Source of the DNA: Candidatus Dormiibacterota bacterium
GTDB lineage: Bacteria > Acidobacteriota > Polarisedimenticolia > Gp22-AA2
Direction of reading: 5' to 3'
Length of the DNA stretch: 39,765 nt
Assembly (NCBI GenBank): GCA_035635555.1
Contig: DASQAT010000057.1
Location: 1 to 39,765 of the forward strand
Both the position numbers and the translations under genes were made by a program. Under the pieces are notes generated by a model. It did not search any database. It saw only the letters and a program-made list of their open reading frames with translations, and had not been told where the DNA came from. Of the stretch, positions 24,408 through 34,648 are shown in pieces; the first letter of the stretch is position 1; every line of letters begins with the position of its first letter.

Positions 24408-25353
24408 AGGCGCCCAGGGCGCGCAGGTGCGCCTCGACGGAGGCGCCGAGCGCCTCCAGGTTGTAGCCCCCCTCCAGGAGCGAAACGATCCGGCCGTCGC
24501 AGTGCCTGTCCGCGGCCTCCTTCAGGATCGTGGTCATGGCGGCGTACCCCTTCTCGGTCACGGCCATGCCGGCCAGCGGGTCGTCGCGGTGCGCGTCGAA
24601 CCCAGCGGAGATCAGGATCGCCTCGGGCTGCACGCGGTCGATCTCCGGGCGCAGCACTTCCCGGAACACCTGGATGTACTCCTCGTCCCCCGAGCCGGCG
24701 AGCATCGGGTAGTTCAGGGTGTGGCCCGCGCCGCGCCCGGTGCCGCTCTCGCGGGCCGAGCCGGTCCCGGGGTAGAACGGGTACTGGTGCGTGCTGAAAT
24801 AAAAGACGCTGTCGTCGTCCTCGAACATGTGCTGCGTGCCGTTGCCGTGGTGCACGTCCCAGTCGACGATCAGGACGCGCCCCAGCCGGTGCCTCTCTTG
24901 AAGGTGCCGCGCGGCGACCGCGATGTTGTTGAACAGACAGAAGCCCATGGCGCGGTCGCTTTCGGCGTGGTGCCCGGGCGGCCGGGTGCACACGAACGCG
25001 GCGCGCGCCGTCCCCGACACGACCGCGTCGCACGCCGCCACGGCGCCCCCGGCCGACAGCAGGGCCGCGTTCCACGACCCGGAGGAGACGGCGGTGTCGG
25101 GGTCGAGCTGCACGGGGGCCCGCTCGCAGGCCCGGCGGATCGACTCGATGTGTTCGCGGGTGTGGACGCGCGCGATGAGGTCGATGGGGCAGGGCTCGGG
25201 TCGGATGACGAGCAGCCGGTCGAGGAGACCGTGTCTCTTCAGATGATCCCGGATCGCCGCGATGCGCTCCGGGCGCTCGGGATGCCCGGCCCCGTTCGAG
25301 TGCCCGAGGCAGTCCTCGTGGAAGACGAAGGCGACCGGCTCGCTCTTCTTCAC
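24373..25353 (-). CDS. class II histone deacetylase-like hydrolase
   Basis: 326 aa. Canonical arginase/deacetylase motifs are present: HPERPERI near the N-terminus, RPPGHHAE, DWDVHHGNGTQ (zinc ligands), SAGFDAH and LEGGYNLEAL. Bacterial relatives deacetylate acetylated lysines, polyamines or small molecules. The GTG start 25353 lies 2 bases after the TAG of the M16 gene. The frame is open far upstream through that gene, but those residues are a shadow of the M16 frame. The C-terminus overlaps the OCD-BolA 3' end tail to tail. Confidence 0.9.
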   Translation of the reverse strand: MKKSEPVAFVFHEDCLGHSNGAGHPERPERIAAIRDHLKRHGLLDRLLVIRPEPCPIDLIARVHTREHIESIRRACERAPVQLDPDTAVSSGSWNAALLSAGGAVAACDAVVSGTARAAFVCTRPPGHHAESDRAMGFCLFNNIAVAARHLQERHRLGRVLIVDWDVHHGNGTQHMFEDDDSVFYFSTHQYPFYPGTGSARESGTGRGAGHTLNYPMLAGSGDEEYIQVFREVLRPEIDRVQPEAILISAGFDAHRDDPLAGMAVTEKGYAAMTTILKEAADRHCDGRIVSLLEGGYNLEALGASVEAHLRALGAFNGPARREPVS

Positions 25354-25355
25354 GC

Positions 25356-26908
25356 CTACTTCTCGAACAGCTCCTGCGCCTTGACGATCAGCAGGCGCTC
25401 CCGGTTCAGGGGGAGACGGAACGACTCGATCTCCTTGTCCTCCTTGAGGAGCGCCTCGCTCGTGGTCGGGGTCTGGTAGGTGATCGGCGTCGGCTTTCCG
25501 GACAGGAGCGTCTCCTTCAGGGCCGCGGCGTTCTCGGTGACGATGGCGACCGCCAGGTTCGCCGCCTGCAGATGGCGCTTGACGGCGGCGTTGACGTCCT
25601 CGAGCTTCAGACGCGCCAGCTCCTCCTGGACCCGGTCGATGAAGAACTTCGTGCCGTAGAACTCCGAGTCCAGCTGGTAGCCGAGCCGGCGGCTCTGGTC
25701 CTGCGCCCACAGACGCGAGTAGTTCAGGAGGTACTTGCGGGTCGCCTCGAAGTCCTGCGCGCTGAGGCCGCGGTCCACGAGCATCTTCAGCTCGCGCGTC
25801 GCCTGACGCAGCGCGAACAGGGCATTGACGGGCGGAACCGGGCGGATCCAGATGCTGAAGAACTGCTGCCGGCGCGGGATGTTCGTGAGCGGGAAGGTGC
25901 TGCCGCCGTCCTGGATGAAGTTCTCGGTGTACGAGTAGTCTCCGTAGTTGAGACCGCGATCGCCGCGCATCTTGTTCATCAGCCGGCCGTTGAAGGTGCG
26001 GTGCTCGCCGAGGTACGAATTCGCCACCAGAAGAGCGTAGAAGTCCTTGTCGGCGCGCGTCACGCCGATCGGGAAACCGATCGAGATCGCCGTCGCCGGG
26101 GCGGGCTTCTCGACCAGGGTCACCTCCATGCCCGAGAGCGGCTTCGGCTTCGGAAGCGCCACGAGTGGCGGCGCCCCCTGGGGCAGAGTGGCGAAGTCCG
26201 TCTTCAGCGACTCGATCATGCCGTCGGGATATCCGCCCGCGACTCCCAGGACGACGTTCCCCTGCGTGTAGAACTTCCGATAGTGCGCCTTCAGGTCGTC
26301 GAGCGTGATCGACTTGAGCCCCTGCACCGTGCCGATGTCGAGGTTTCTGTACGGGTGCCCCCGGTACATCGTCCAGTCGAGGGTCGCCTTCCCCAGCCCT
26401 TCGTCTTCGTTGCCTCGCAGGTTGGTCTCGATGGCGGCCACCAGGTCGTCGCGGCTGCGCTTGAAGTCGCTCTCGTCGAAGCGCGGGCGCAGCAGCACCG
26501 ACGTGAGAAGGTCGTAATACGCCTTCGCGTGGTCGCGGTGCACGCTGCCGATGAAGGTGGTGACCTCCTTGTCCGCCATGGCGTCGATGGTCGCGGCCAT
26601 GGGGTACAGGCGCTCGGTCACTTCCTTGTAGGTCAGGTCCTTCGTCCCCCCCTGGGCGATGGTCATCGCCGTGAGGACGTTCAGCCCTTCCTTTCCCGCC
26701 GGGTCGTTGATCGCCCCGCAGCGGAACTGGATGCGGAACGCGATGAGAGGCGAAGAGGGACTCGGCAGGAGACTCGTCCTGAGCGGCGAGCCGGCGGCCG
26801 GATTCGAGATCGGCTTCATCGTCTTCTTCTCCTTCGAGTCCGCCGCCCCCGCAGGGAGGACGCCGAGAAGCGCGGCGAGGGGGACGGCGAGCGGCACCAG
26901 GCGCCGCC

Positions 26909-26912
<4 letters not shown>
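25356..26912 (-). CDS. M16-family peptidase homologue lacking the zinc motif (regulatory subunit)
   Basis: 518 aa with a signal peptide (VPLAVPLAALLGVLPAGAA). It has the two-lobed M16 fold, with IAFRIQFRCGAINDPAGKEG and GLNYGDYSYTENFI, but the HxxEH site is replaced (TIAQGGTKDLTYKEV), so it should be catalytically inactive. Such subunits pair with an active M16 partner in the periplasm or outer membrane. The ATG overlaps the TGA of the catalytic gene upstream (ATGA), as expected for a heterodimer. Confidence 0.9.
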
Positions 26913-28318
<1,406 letters not shown>

Positions 28319-28362
28319 TCGGGGTTCTCCTTCACGCGTGGCGTGGGGATCTTAGCACACGC

Positions 28363-29214
28363 TCAGCGGGCCGCCCGGCGCGCGATCCCGATCACGTTCG
28401 GCACCGGCCAGGCGCGGCGATTCTCGTCGCCGCCGACCCACTCGCGCTCGAGCCCCCCGCTGTTTACGTACAGCTGCGCCTCGGGCCCCCCCTCGACGTA
28501 CATGGCGCGCGCGAGACCCAGCGGCAGCTCCAGCAGGATGTCGATCAGATCGTGCGTGCTGTAGGGCGAGCGCGCGTGGATGAACAGGATGCGCCCGCGC
28601 CCGTCCCGGCCGATCGCCGCCGTGCTCCAGCGCTGCGGCTGCTGCGTCCAGACGTTCGTCCCCCGGCAGGAGATCATCCGGATGCTCTGCACGAGGGTGC
28701 CGTACTTGCCCCTCAGGGTCTCGAAGTCGTCGCAGTCCCGGTCGATGAGCGAGACGGACGGCACCGAGGCGTCGAGGCGATCGAAGGCCAGGATGGTGCG
28801 ATCCTTCGACAGGCGCGGGTTGTTGACGTGTGTCGTCGTCTTCATCAGCGACACGCTGGTGCGGTGGTCGGTCTGGTACATGCTGGCGTTGATGGCCGCC
28901 ACCAGGCCGCCGCGCACACACCAGTCCCTCGCGGTCAGCGCCCGCTCCTGATCCGGGGCGGACGCGTTCATGAGACGGAGGTCGAAACGATTCGGATCGA
29001 CGCGCAGGACCCTCACGATCGAGTCGCCGCGCTCGGAGGGGTGCGTGGCCGGGAACTCTCCCAGATCGAGACCCGGCTCGAGCGGGTTCCAGGCCTGGGC
29101 CGGCTGCTTCTTCTGCTCGGCGGCACCCGGCGGCGACGGGCGCTCCGCGGGCACGCCGGCGACGGCGACGGTCATCATGAGACCGGCCGCGGCCGCTCCC
29201 GCGATCCGTCTCAG
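28363..29214 (-). CDS. secreted phosphodiester glycosidase-domain protein (NAGPA-like)
   Basis: 283 aa if translation starts at CTG 29214. The mature region has [20 protein letters not shown] and ends with [18 protein letters not shown], the NAGPA/exopolysaccharide phosphodiester glycosidase pattern, which removes sugar-1-phosphodiester caps. ATG 29178 would leave only half a signal peptide without a basic start and has no ribosome-binding site. CTG 29214 gives [20 protein letters not shown], a full signal peptide, with GGAGG nearby, and overlaps the RidA TGA (CTGA). The start is the least certain part. Confidence 0.8.
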   Translation of the reverse strand: MRRIAGAAAAGLMMTVAVAGVPAERPSPPGAAEQKKQPAQAWNPLEPGLDLGEFPATHPSERGDSIVRVLRVDPNRFDLRLMNASAPDQERALTARDWCVRGGLVAAINASMYQTDHRTSVSLMKTTTHVNNPRLSKDRTILAFDRLDASVPSVSLIDRDCDDFETLRGKYGTLVQSIRMISCRGTNVWTQQPQRWSTAAIGRDGRGRILFIHARSPYSTHDLIDILLELPLGLARAMYVEGGPEAQLYVNSGGLEREWVGGDENRRAWPVPNVIGIARRAAR

Positions 29215-29624
29215 GACCCCTCCTCCGCCCGGCGGCCGCGCACGATCGCCTCCGCTTCGATCTCGACCAGCATCTCCTCCGAGATCAGCCGGCGCACCTC
29301 GACCATGCTCGTGGCCGGGCGCACCGATCCGAAGACCTCGCGGTGGGCCCGGCCGATCGCCTCCCAGTCGTCCATGCGGACGACGTAGATACGCGTGCGC
29401 ACGACATCGTCCAGGCGCGCCCCGGTCCGCCGCAGGGCCGACTCGATGTTCCGCAGCGTCTGCGCCGCCTGCGCGTACGCGTCCCCCGGGCCCACGATCC
29501 GTCCTTCGGCGTCGGTGGCGGTCGTGCCCGAAACGTGCACGTGCCGCCCGACACGGACGGCGCGCGAGTAGCCGACCAGCGGCTCCCAGCGCGTCCCGCT
29601 CGACACTCTGATTCGCTCCGTCAT
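29211..29624 (-). CDS. RidA/YjgF-family protein
   Basis: 137 aa. Family marks are [35 protein letters not shown] and the arginine in [18 protein letters not shown], then [12 protein letters not shown]. RidA hydrolyses reactive 2-aminoacrylate-type enamines. The ATG overlaps the cupin TGA (ATGA). Its place in the same broad neighbourhood as an OCD-type enzyme is suggestive of amino/imino acid chemistry, but that gene is on the other strand. Confidence 0.9.
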   Translation of the reverse strand: MTERIRVSSGTRWEPLVGYSRAVRVGRHVHVSGTTATDAEGRIVGPGDAYAQAAQTLRNIESALRRTGARLDDVVRTRIYVVRMDDWEAIGRAHREVFGSVRPATSMVEVRRLISEEMLVEIEAEAIVRGRRAEEGS

Positions 29625-29986
29625 TCGGCGGCTCGCTTCGCGTAGGCGTCGGCGCCCAGAAGGTGCAGCGACACGTACGCCTCGTCCCCCACCACCCAGG
29701 AATCGTGCCCCGGGGGGATGGCGAACAGGTCTCCGGGCTTCAGCAGGACCTCCTCTCCATCGTCCATGACGACCATCGCCCGGCCCGACACGACGAGCCC
29801 GACGTGCTCGACCCGGCACGAGGAGGTCTTCGCGATCGGCTTTACGTGCACCGACCACTTCCAGCCCGGTTCGTAGGCGGCGCGGCCGACGGTCAGTCCG
29901 CCGATCGTCACCAAGTCGAATCGTCCTTTCTCGAAGTCGCGGCCGTCGTCCGCCTTCTCGAAACGTCTGATCGTAATCTGCGCCAT
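29621..29986 (-). CDS. small cupin protein
   Basis: 121 aa with a single cupin fold. [20 protein letters not shown] and [20 protein letters not shown] form the two motifs, and one HxH-type metal pair is reduced (CRVEH). It probably binds a small ligand or metal. It lies 6 bases after the SnoaL-like gene and overlaps RidA. Confidence 0.85.
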   Translation of the reverse strand: MAQITIRRFEKADDGRDFEKGRFDLVTIGGLTVGRAAYEPGWKWSVHVKPIAKTSSCRVEHVGLVVSGRAMVVMDDGEEVLLKPGDLFAIPPGHDSWVVGDEAYVSLHLLGADAYAKRAAE

Positions 29987-29992
29987 CGGCCG

Positions 29993-30490
29993 TCAGTCCT
30001 GGCCGTCGCCCAGGACGTCCCCCATCGGGAAGTGCAGGCTGTCGTGCTCGTGCAGGACTTTCCATTTTCCCGACGATTTCTCGAGGACCAGAGTCATCGC
30101 GCCCCGCAGCTGCGCCTGGTTGTCGCCTGCCGCGAGGTCGACGCTCATGGACGCGACGACCAGGACGTAGCCGGGGCCCAGCGGGGTGATGTCCATCGTC
30201 CCGAGCGACACCGTGTGCGTTCCTTGCGTCCCGGCGAGCTTGTCGAGCTCGGCGCGGATCGAATCCCAGCCGCGATTGATGGACCCCATCTCGGCCATGG
30301 ACACTTCCGGCTTCCGGCTCACCATGTCCAGGATGGCGGTCGGGTCGGCCCCGTTGTTGGCGTCGATGTAGGCCCGCACGAACCGCTGGATCTCTTCCCG
30401 CGTGGCCGGCCCGCTGTCCGCGGCTCGCACGGCCGCCACGGCGCCGATGACGACGGCCATCAGGATCAGGACGTTCCCTGCGCGTGCCAT
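29993..30490 (-). CDS. secreted SnoaL/NTF2-like protein
   Basis: 165 aa with a signal peptide ([18 protein letters not shown]). The body has [40 protein letters not shown] and a final [14 protein letters not shown], typical of SnoaL-like domains that lack an assigned enzyme activity. GGGAGAG precedes the ATG. It resembles the copy at 19567 only in fold. Confidence 0.8.
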   Translation of the reverse strand: MARAGNVLILMAVVIGAVAAVRAADSGPATREEIQRFVRAYIDANNGADPTAILDMVSRKPEVSMAEMGSINRGWDSIRAELDKLAGTQGTHTVSLGTMDITPLGPGYVLVVASMSVDLAAGDNQAQLRGAMTLVLEKSSGKWKVLHEHDSLHFPMGDVLGDGQD

Positions 30491-30515
30491 GATTGCGCTC
30501 TCCCTGCGCCGTTCC

Positions 30516-31259
30516 TCAGGCGCGTTTCGGGTGATCGAAGGATCCCTCCCGCAGGAACTTCAGGGTCTGCTGTATCACTCCACGACTCTTCATGATGAAG
30601 GCGTGCGTGCGCGGGACGACCAGGAAGTCGGTCATTCCCCCGATCCTGGCCCTCTCTACGCCCACGAACCCGTCGTCCGGCCCGCGAATCAGCGCGGAGA
30701 AGATCGGGTTGATGCTCCGTCTGCCCGTGATCACGCCCAGCTCGAACGCGACCGGACCGAGGCGGGCCGGCAGGCCGTCGGGATCCGTCCCGATCCGCGG
30801 GCGGTTCGGCCCCGCGACCCTGCGGGCCAGCGGGATCTTCCGCAGCAGGTCGGCGAGCTCGCTCCCGCCGTTCGGAGGGCTGAGCATCACGACCCTTCCC
30901 ACGTTCGGCAGCGGATGCTCCTTCAGGTAATAGCGAACCAGGATCCCGCCGAACGAATGGGTCACGAAATGCACCCGCCGGTCCCCGGTCGGCTTGTGCT
31001 CCGTCAGCCGCGCATCCAGGTCGCCGGACAGGTCTTCGATCCTCCTTCGCCCCGCGCTATACCCGATGTTGACGACTTCGTAGCCGTCCCGCGCGAGCGC
31101 CGTCTCGAGCTTCTTCATCGAGCGCGGCGAGCGGCTCAGACCATGGAGCAGCACGACGATGTCCCGCTCAGGCACGGATGCCTCCGCGGCCCGGGCCCGC
31201 GCCAAGCCGAGCCCCCCCAGGGTCGCGAGCAGGACGAGGACCCGGAGCGCCCGCCGCAC
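30516..31259 (-). CDS. secreted alpha/beta-hydrolase lipase
   Basis: 247 aa with a signal peptide ending near ARA-AE. The oxyanion region IVVLLHGLSRSPRSM and nucleophile elbow THSFGG (Ser102) are typical of PGAP1/LipA-like lipases; a histidine near the C-terminus (PRTHAFIM) is the likely third triad residue. It probably hydrolyses esters in the periplasm or outside the cell. The GTG start 31259 follows the DUF4242 stop by 6 bases. Confidence 0.85.
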   Translation of the reverse strand: MRRALRVLVLLATLGGLGLARARAAEASVPERDIVVLLHGLSRSPRSMKKLETALARDGYEVVNIGYSAGRRRIEDLSGDLDARLTEHKPTGDRRVHFVTHSFGGILVRYYLKEHPLPNVGRVVMLSPPNGGSELADLLRKIPLARRVAGPNRPRIGTDPDGLPARLGPVAFELGVITGRRSINPIFSALIRGPDDGFVGVERARIGGMTDFLVVPRTHAFIMKSRGVIQQTLKFLREGSFDHPKRA

Positions 31260-31265
31260 GCCGGC

Positions 31266-31538
31266 TCAGTCCGCCGTCGTCGGGTCGATCACCGTCCGGA
31301 TCCGCGAGATGCGGTTCGCGGGAAAGCCCCCCTTCTGGGCGTGCTTGCGGACGGCCTCCTCGTTCGGCGCGATATACACGCAGTAGACCCGGTCGTCCGT
31401 CACGTAGCTCTGAACCCACTGGATCTGCGGCCCCATCTCCCGCAGCACGCCGCAGGACTTCTGGGAGATCGCCTGCAGCTCCGGCGCGGTCAGCTTTCCG
31501 GCGCCGGGAATGTCCCTCTCGATCACGTATTTGGGCAT
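31266..31538 (-). CDS. DUF4242 (SCO4226-like) protein
   Basis: 90 aa. MPKYVIERDIPGAGKLT opens the ferredoxin-like fold, followed by VQSYVTDDRVYCVYIAPNEE and the closing ISRIRTVIDP. The SCO4226 family binds nickel in one studied member. ATG 31538 has AGGAGGAGG just upstream, inside the 3' end of the preceding gene, which it overlaps by 16 bases. Confidence 0.85.
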   Translation of the reverse strand: MPKYVIERDIPGAGKLTAPELQAISQKSCGVLREMGPQIQWVQSYVTDDRVYCVYIAPNEEAVRKHAQKGGFPANRISRIRTVIDPTTAD

Positions 31539-32143
31539 GCTCCTCCTCCTCCTTTTGTGGTGTACCAGTCGAGCGCATCGTCCATCCGGTCGTTGCCCCA
31601 GAACAGCTCCCCTCCGACCACGCACGTCGGAGCGCCGAAGATCCCCAGGTCCCAGGCCGTCTCGGTCTCGCGACGGAGCCGCTCCTTGTTCTCGGCCGAA
31701 ATCGCCAGCCCGATCACGCGGGCGCCCTGCTGGCCGATCGTCCCCAGAATTTCTTCAATGACCGTCGCGTCCGAGACGTCGCGGTCGTACGCGAAGTTCG
31801 CCCGGTAGACGCCGCGCACGAACCCGGGCAGCCAGCCCTGGCCCGCCCCGGCGCACGCCACCCGTGCGGCCAGGACGGAGTTCCTGGGGAACACAGTCGG
31901 CTTCTTGAAAGGCAGACCATGCTTGCCGCAGAGCCGCTCGACGTCGCGCCACATGTAGCGGCCCCTCGCGGGGTACAGGTTGAACGGCGAGTCGTTCCAT
32001 CCCTGGCGCCGGAAGATCGGCCCGAGCAGGAACGGCTTCCACTCGAACGGCACGCCCCGGGAGCCGGCGACCGCCTCGATCCGCAGCGCGGCGACGTACG
32101 AGTAGGTGCTCGCGAACTCGAACCAGAATTGAACCGGTGCCAC
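31523..32143 (-). CDS. 2-hydroxychromene-2-carboxylate isomerase-family (DsbA-like) protein
   Basis: 206 aa. A thioredoxin/GST-kappa fold opens with VQFWFEFASTYSYVAALRIE, with the catalytic serine region in place of CxxC. RRQGWNDSPFNLYPARGRYM and the late DLGIFGAPTCVVGGELFWGN are family marks. Members isomerise naphthalene-degradation intermediates using glutathione, but many have other roles. GTG 32143 is chosen because AGGGAG sits six bases ahead; the GTG at 32173, overlapping the cupin stop, is the alternative. Confidence 0.85.
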   Translation of the reverse strand: MAPVQFWFEFASTYSYVAALRIEAVAGSRGVPFEWKPFLLGPIFRRQGWNDSPFNLYPARGRYMWRDVERLCGKHGLPFKKPTVFPRNSVLAARVACAGAGQGWLPGFVRGVYRANFAYDRDVSDATVIEEILGTIGQQGARVIGLAISAENKERLRRETETAWDLGIFGAPTCVVGGELFWGNDRMDDALDWYTTKGGGGACPNT

Positions 32144-32169
32144 GACACTCTCCCTCAACCCGGGCTCGT

Positions 32170-32568
32170 TCACTCCGGTCGAGCCAGCTCTTCGCTCTCG
32201 CTCCCCAGCGACCAGAGCGACAGCAGCTCGCTCGTGTCGAAGGCGGGGGCAGCCGCGCTGAAATACCGCAGGACCACCTGCCCTTCGTTCCGGATGCCGT
32301 GGGGGGTGTCCGCGGGGACGAAGACGCAGTCACCTGTGCCCACCGTCTGCGTCTCGGTCCCGACGGTCATGAGACCGCCCCCTTCGAGGATGAAATACAC
32401 CTGCTCGGGCGGATGACTGTGGACCCGCTGCTCGCCCCCCGGCTCGATCTGGACCAGCGTCGTGGTCAGGTGGTGGGCCTGGGAGGTCCGGGGTGAAGCG
32501 AGCAGGTACGAGGTGATCCCTTCCGGCCTGCAGTAGCGCGGGGCCTTGGCCTTCGTCAGAATCTGCAT
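32170..32568 (-). CDS. cupin-domain protein
   Basis: 132 aa. The first motif is RVHSHPPEQVYFILEGGG and the second is GDCVFVPADTPHGIRN. The histidines and glutamate for a metal site are present (H50, H52, E55, H91 region). Function is unknown, as with most small cupins. ATG 32568 follows GGAGGAAGAGG. Confidence 0.88.
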   Translation of the reverse strand: MQILTKAKAPRYCRPEGITSYLLASPRTSQAHHLTTTLVQIEPGGEQRVHSHPPEQVYFILEGGGLMTVGTETQTVGTGDCVFVPADTPHGIRNEGQVVLRYFSAAAPAFDTSELLSLWSLGSESEELARPE

Positions 32569-33083
32569 TGTCCTCTTCCTCCATCACGATTCTCCTCACG
32601 TCCAGGCCGGGTCGTGCCAGGCGAGCGCGGCAGCCCGCCGCCCAGGAGGCCCATCGCAAAGACGAACGCGCTGCCGCCAATGATGCCGCACAACATGTCC
32701 CCGAGCGTGTCCGACAGTCCCAGTTGCGTCTTCGTCCCACAATAATGGTCCGACAGGTATTCGGCAAACTCCCAGAACACCGCCGCGGCGCAGGTGAGAC
32801 CGAACACGACGACTCCGATGCCGGTCCGGTTGATCCCGCCGATGACCCCGGCCTCCGACGCAAGAACGCCGGCCCGCCAGAAGAAAAAGGCGATGGCGAG
32901 TCCGCCCAGAAGGTGCATGACAATGTCGGCGGTCGGGTGGGCCACGTAGAGGCGGAGCATCCGGGACAGCAGGATGTGGAAGACGAAGACCGCGGCGGGA
33001 GCCCACCCGGCCTCGAACAGGGCGCCTGTCGACCAGTGCCGGTGGATTCCCAAGACCTCGATCTCCCGCGGTCTCCTAGGCAC
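32556..33083 (-). CDS. membrane protein resembling the DUF2238/VanZ-like group
   Basis: 175 aa with about four hydrophobic helices. It has MHLLGGLAIAFFFW and later WEFAEYLSDHYCGTKTQLGL and SDTLGDMLCGIIGG, which recall DUF2238-like membrane proteins. The GTG at 33083 overlaps the upstream stop by 8 bases; other starts are possible. The C-terminus is basic. Function is unknown. Confidence 0.65.
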   Translation of the reverse strand: MPRRPREIEVLGIHRHWSTGALFEAGWAPAAVFVFHILLSRMLRLYVAHPTADIVMHLLGGLAIAFFFWRAGVLASEAGVIGGINRTGIGVVVFGLTCAAAVFWEFAEYLSDHYCGTKTQLGLSDTLGDMLCGIIGGSAFVFAMGLLGGGLPRSPGTTRPGREENRDGGRGQCRF

Positions 33084-33546
33084 GCCGCTCGAACTTTGGC
33101 CCTGACACTTTGAGCAACAACCCGGCACCGACCTTCGACACGGCCGCCTCGACGCTCAGTCGCTTCGAGCGGGCAAGGACGTCCTTCGGTACCCAACGCG
33201 GAAACGGCGTCACCACCGTCCGATGATGGCCTCGCGCCGTGTGTTCCTCGCGGATGGCCGCCAGCCCGCCTTTGGGCAAGCGGCTCGCGAGACGCACCAG
33301 CGCCGGCCACAGCCGCCGATGCACGAACGTCACCTTGCCACCCGCTAGCCGACACACCAGCACCTGCTCCGAGTCGCGCACCGCGTCGAACACCTGATAC
33401 ATGTGACGTGACATCGGATGGCCCCACCAGCTGCCCCGGACAGGCTCGCCGGCAATCGCTTCCACCAGGCTCGGGACGGCGCCGCGGGCCGCCATGAGCA
33501 CGACGCCGTGCTTCTTGACGAAGGTCAAAGCGTCCCGCCCGGTCAC
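33076..33546 (-). CDS. conserved hypothetical protein (DNA-glycosylase-associated type)
   Basis: 156 aa, soluble. FVKKHGVVLMAARGAVPSLV, GEPVRGSWWGHP and KVTFVHRRLWPALVRLA form a recognisable conserved pattern seen in uncharacterised, sometimes AlkZ-associated, proteins. That link is from memory and not secure. The GTG start is 33546. It is followed by the membrane gene with an 8-base overlap. Confidence 0.6.
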   Translation of the reverse strand: MTGRDALTFVKKHGVVLMAARGAVPSLVEAIAGEPVRGSWWGHPMSRHMYQVFDAVRDSEQVLVCRLAGGKVTFVHRRLWPALVRLASRLPKGGLAAIREEHTARGHHRTVVTPFPRWVPKDVLARSKRLSVEAAVSKVGAGLLLKVSGPKFERRA

Positions 33547-33638
33547 CGCGGACCGCCCTTCTCAGCGCTGATTCTCGCTCTGAATCGTCGATCGTCCCCG
33601 AGTATAACCCTGCGCCCTGACTCTGTTGCGGCGGGTTG
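33547..33638 (-). other. 92-base gap after VanY with a possible degenerate recombination site
   Basis: The gap between the VanY stop and the gene at 33546 starts with GGCTGAC overlapping the VanY stop (33644-33638). It contains GAGTCAGGGCG and GGTTATAC further on. No gene or terminator is visible. See the cassette-boundary findings. Confidence 0.3.
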
Positions 33639-33650
33639 TCAGCCGGCTTC
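33635..33650 (-). repeat. shared 3'-end box, VanY copy
   Basis: The plus-strand 16-mer GTTGTCAGCCGGCTTC covers the last Ala-Gly codons and TGA of VanY. It matches GTTGTTAGCCGGCTCC at the end of the carbonic anhydrase gene (37956-37971) at 14 of 16 positions, although the proteins are unrelated. Confidence 0.45.
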
Positions 33651-34181
33651 TTCCAGCACGGCCCAGTGCCATGGCTCGTACGCTATTCCAAACCGATTTC
33701 CGCGCGGATACGTCATGGCGAAACCGAAGCGATGCGCGTGCCGGACGAGCCAGGCGAATGCCACGGTCGTCTCGAACTCCTCGGTGAGCGGCGGGCAGCC
33801 TGGCGTCGCGAGGTCGACGGCTCTGCCCGTGTGGTGCTCGCTGTAGCCCGGAGGCGTGTTCACCTTCAAAATGCCCTCGAGTGACTCGCCGGCTCTGATC
33901 TTCCGCTCGAAAATCTGCCGCTGGTATTCCAGGCTCCTGAAGGCCGAGACGAGCAGCAGCGCGACGCCATCCTGCTGCGCCGCGGCCCGGAGCCCGCTCC
34001 ACCGGCCGGCGGCGTGGGGCGCTAGCTGCCGGTCCCGTCCGTAGATGTCCACGCCGACCGACACGAGGTTCTTGGCCTCGGCATAAGACGGCATGTGTCT
34101 GTCCACGCCGTAGGAAGCAGGGATCCCCAGGTCCGCCAAGGTCCGCGCCACGCGCGCGTCGTAAGGTTCGTCGGTCCTCAC
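33639..34181 (-). CDS. VanY-type D-Ala-D-Ala carboxypeptidase (M15B)
   Basis: 180 aa. LLLVSAFRSLEYQRQIFERK, YSEHHTGRAVDL (zinc ligands H116 and D123) and the C-terminal EPWHWAVLE are the M15B signature. It trims peptidoglycan stem peptides. No signal peptide or anchor is present, which is unusual for an envelope enzyme, so it may be a shortened cassette-type gene. The GTG start overlaps the upstream TGA (GTGA). Confidence 0.88.
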   Translation of the reverse strand: MRTDEPYDARVARTLADLGIPASYGVDRHMPSYAEAKNLVSVGVDIYGRDRQLAPHAAGRWSGLRAAAQQDGVALLLVSAFRSLEYQRQIFERKIRAGESLEGILKVNTPPGYSEHHTGRAVDLATPGCPPLTEEFETTVAFAWLVRHAHRFGFAMTYPRGNRFGIAYEPWHWAVLEEAG

Positions 34182-34648
34182 TCGCTGACCCTATTCAGCC
34201 GGAGCCAGCTCACCAGAGCCGCAGCAAGGACTCCGGGCGTAAGCACCTGGTGAACCAGCCTGAAGCGAAGCACATCGACCGATCGGTCGGAGAGGCGGCC
34301 AAGATAACCGGTGTTCGATGCCGCCACTGTCGCCCCCAGGGCCAGGACCAGCGCACCGACGTGCAGCGCTCTCGACCAGTCTCGAGACCGCACCCCCTCC
34401 GCAACTCCGACACCGATCGCGAAAGGGATGAGCACCCACGCTGCGCCCCCGAGAAAATGCGCCAGAAACCGGTGCGGGCCCGCGCTTCGCACCGTGAGCC
34501 CCGTCACGAACAACATGACCCACAACGAAAGCAACAACAGCACCGCCACCCTGGCGGCCTGGATCGAACGGGCCTCGAACTCGAGATGAGCCCAGGCGCC
34601 GAGAGCGAACAGGACCGCCATGAGCAGGAGTCTGAGGAGATCACCCAT
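34178..34648 (-). CDS. multi-pass membrane protein of unknown function
   Basis: 156 aa with about five hydrophobic helices, such as LLLMAVLFALGAWAHLEF and VAVLLLLSLWVMLFVTGL. No family is recognised. It overlaps the DUF4386-like gene by 8 bases and VanY by 4, so the three are probably translated together. Confidence 0.65.
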   Translation of the reverse strand: MGDLLRLLLMAVLFALGAWAHLEFEARSIQAARVAVLLLLSLWVMLFVTGLTVRSAGPHRFLAHFLGGAAWVLIPFAIGVGVAEGVRSRDWSRALHVGALVLALGATVAASNTGYLGRLSDRSVDVLRFRLVHQVLTPGVLAAALVSWLRLNRVSE

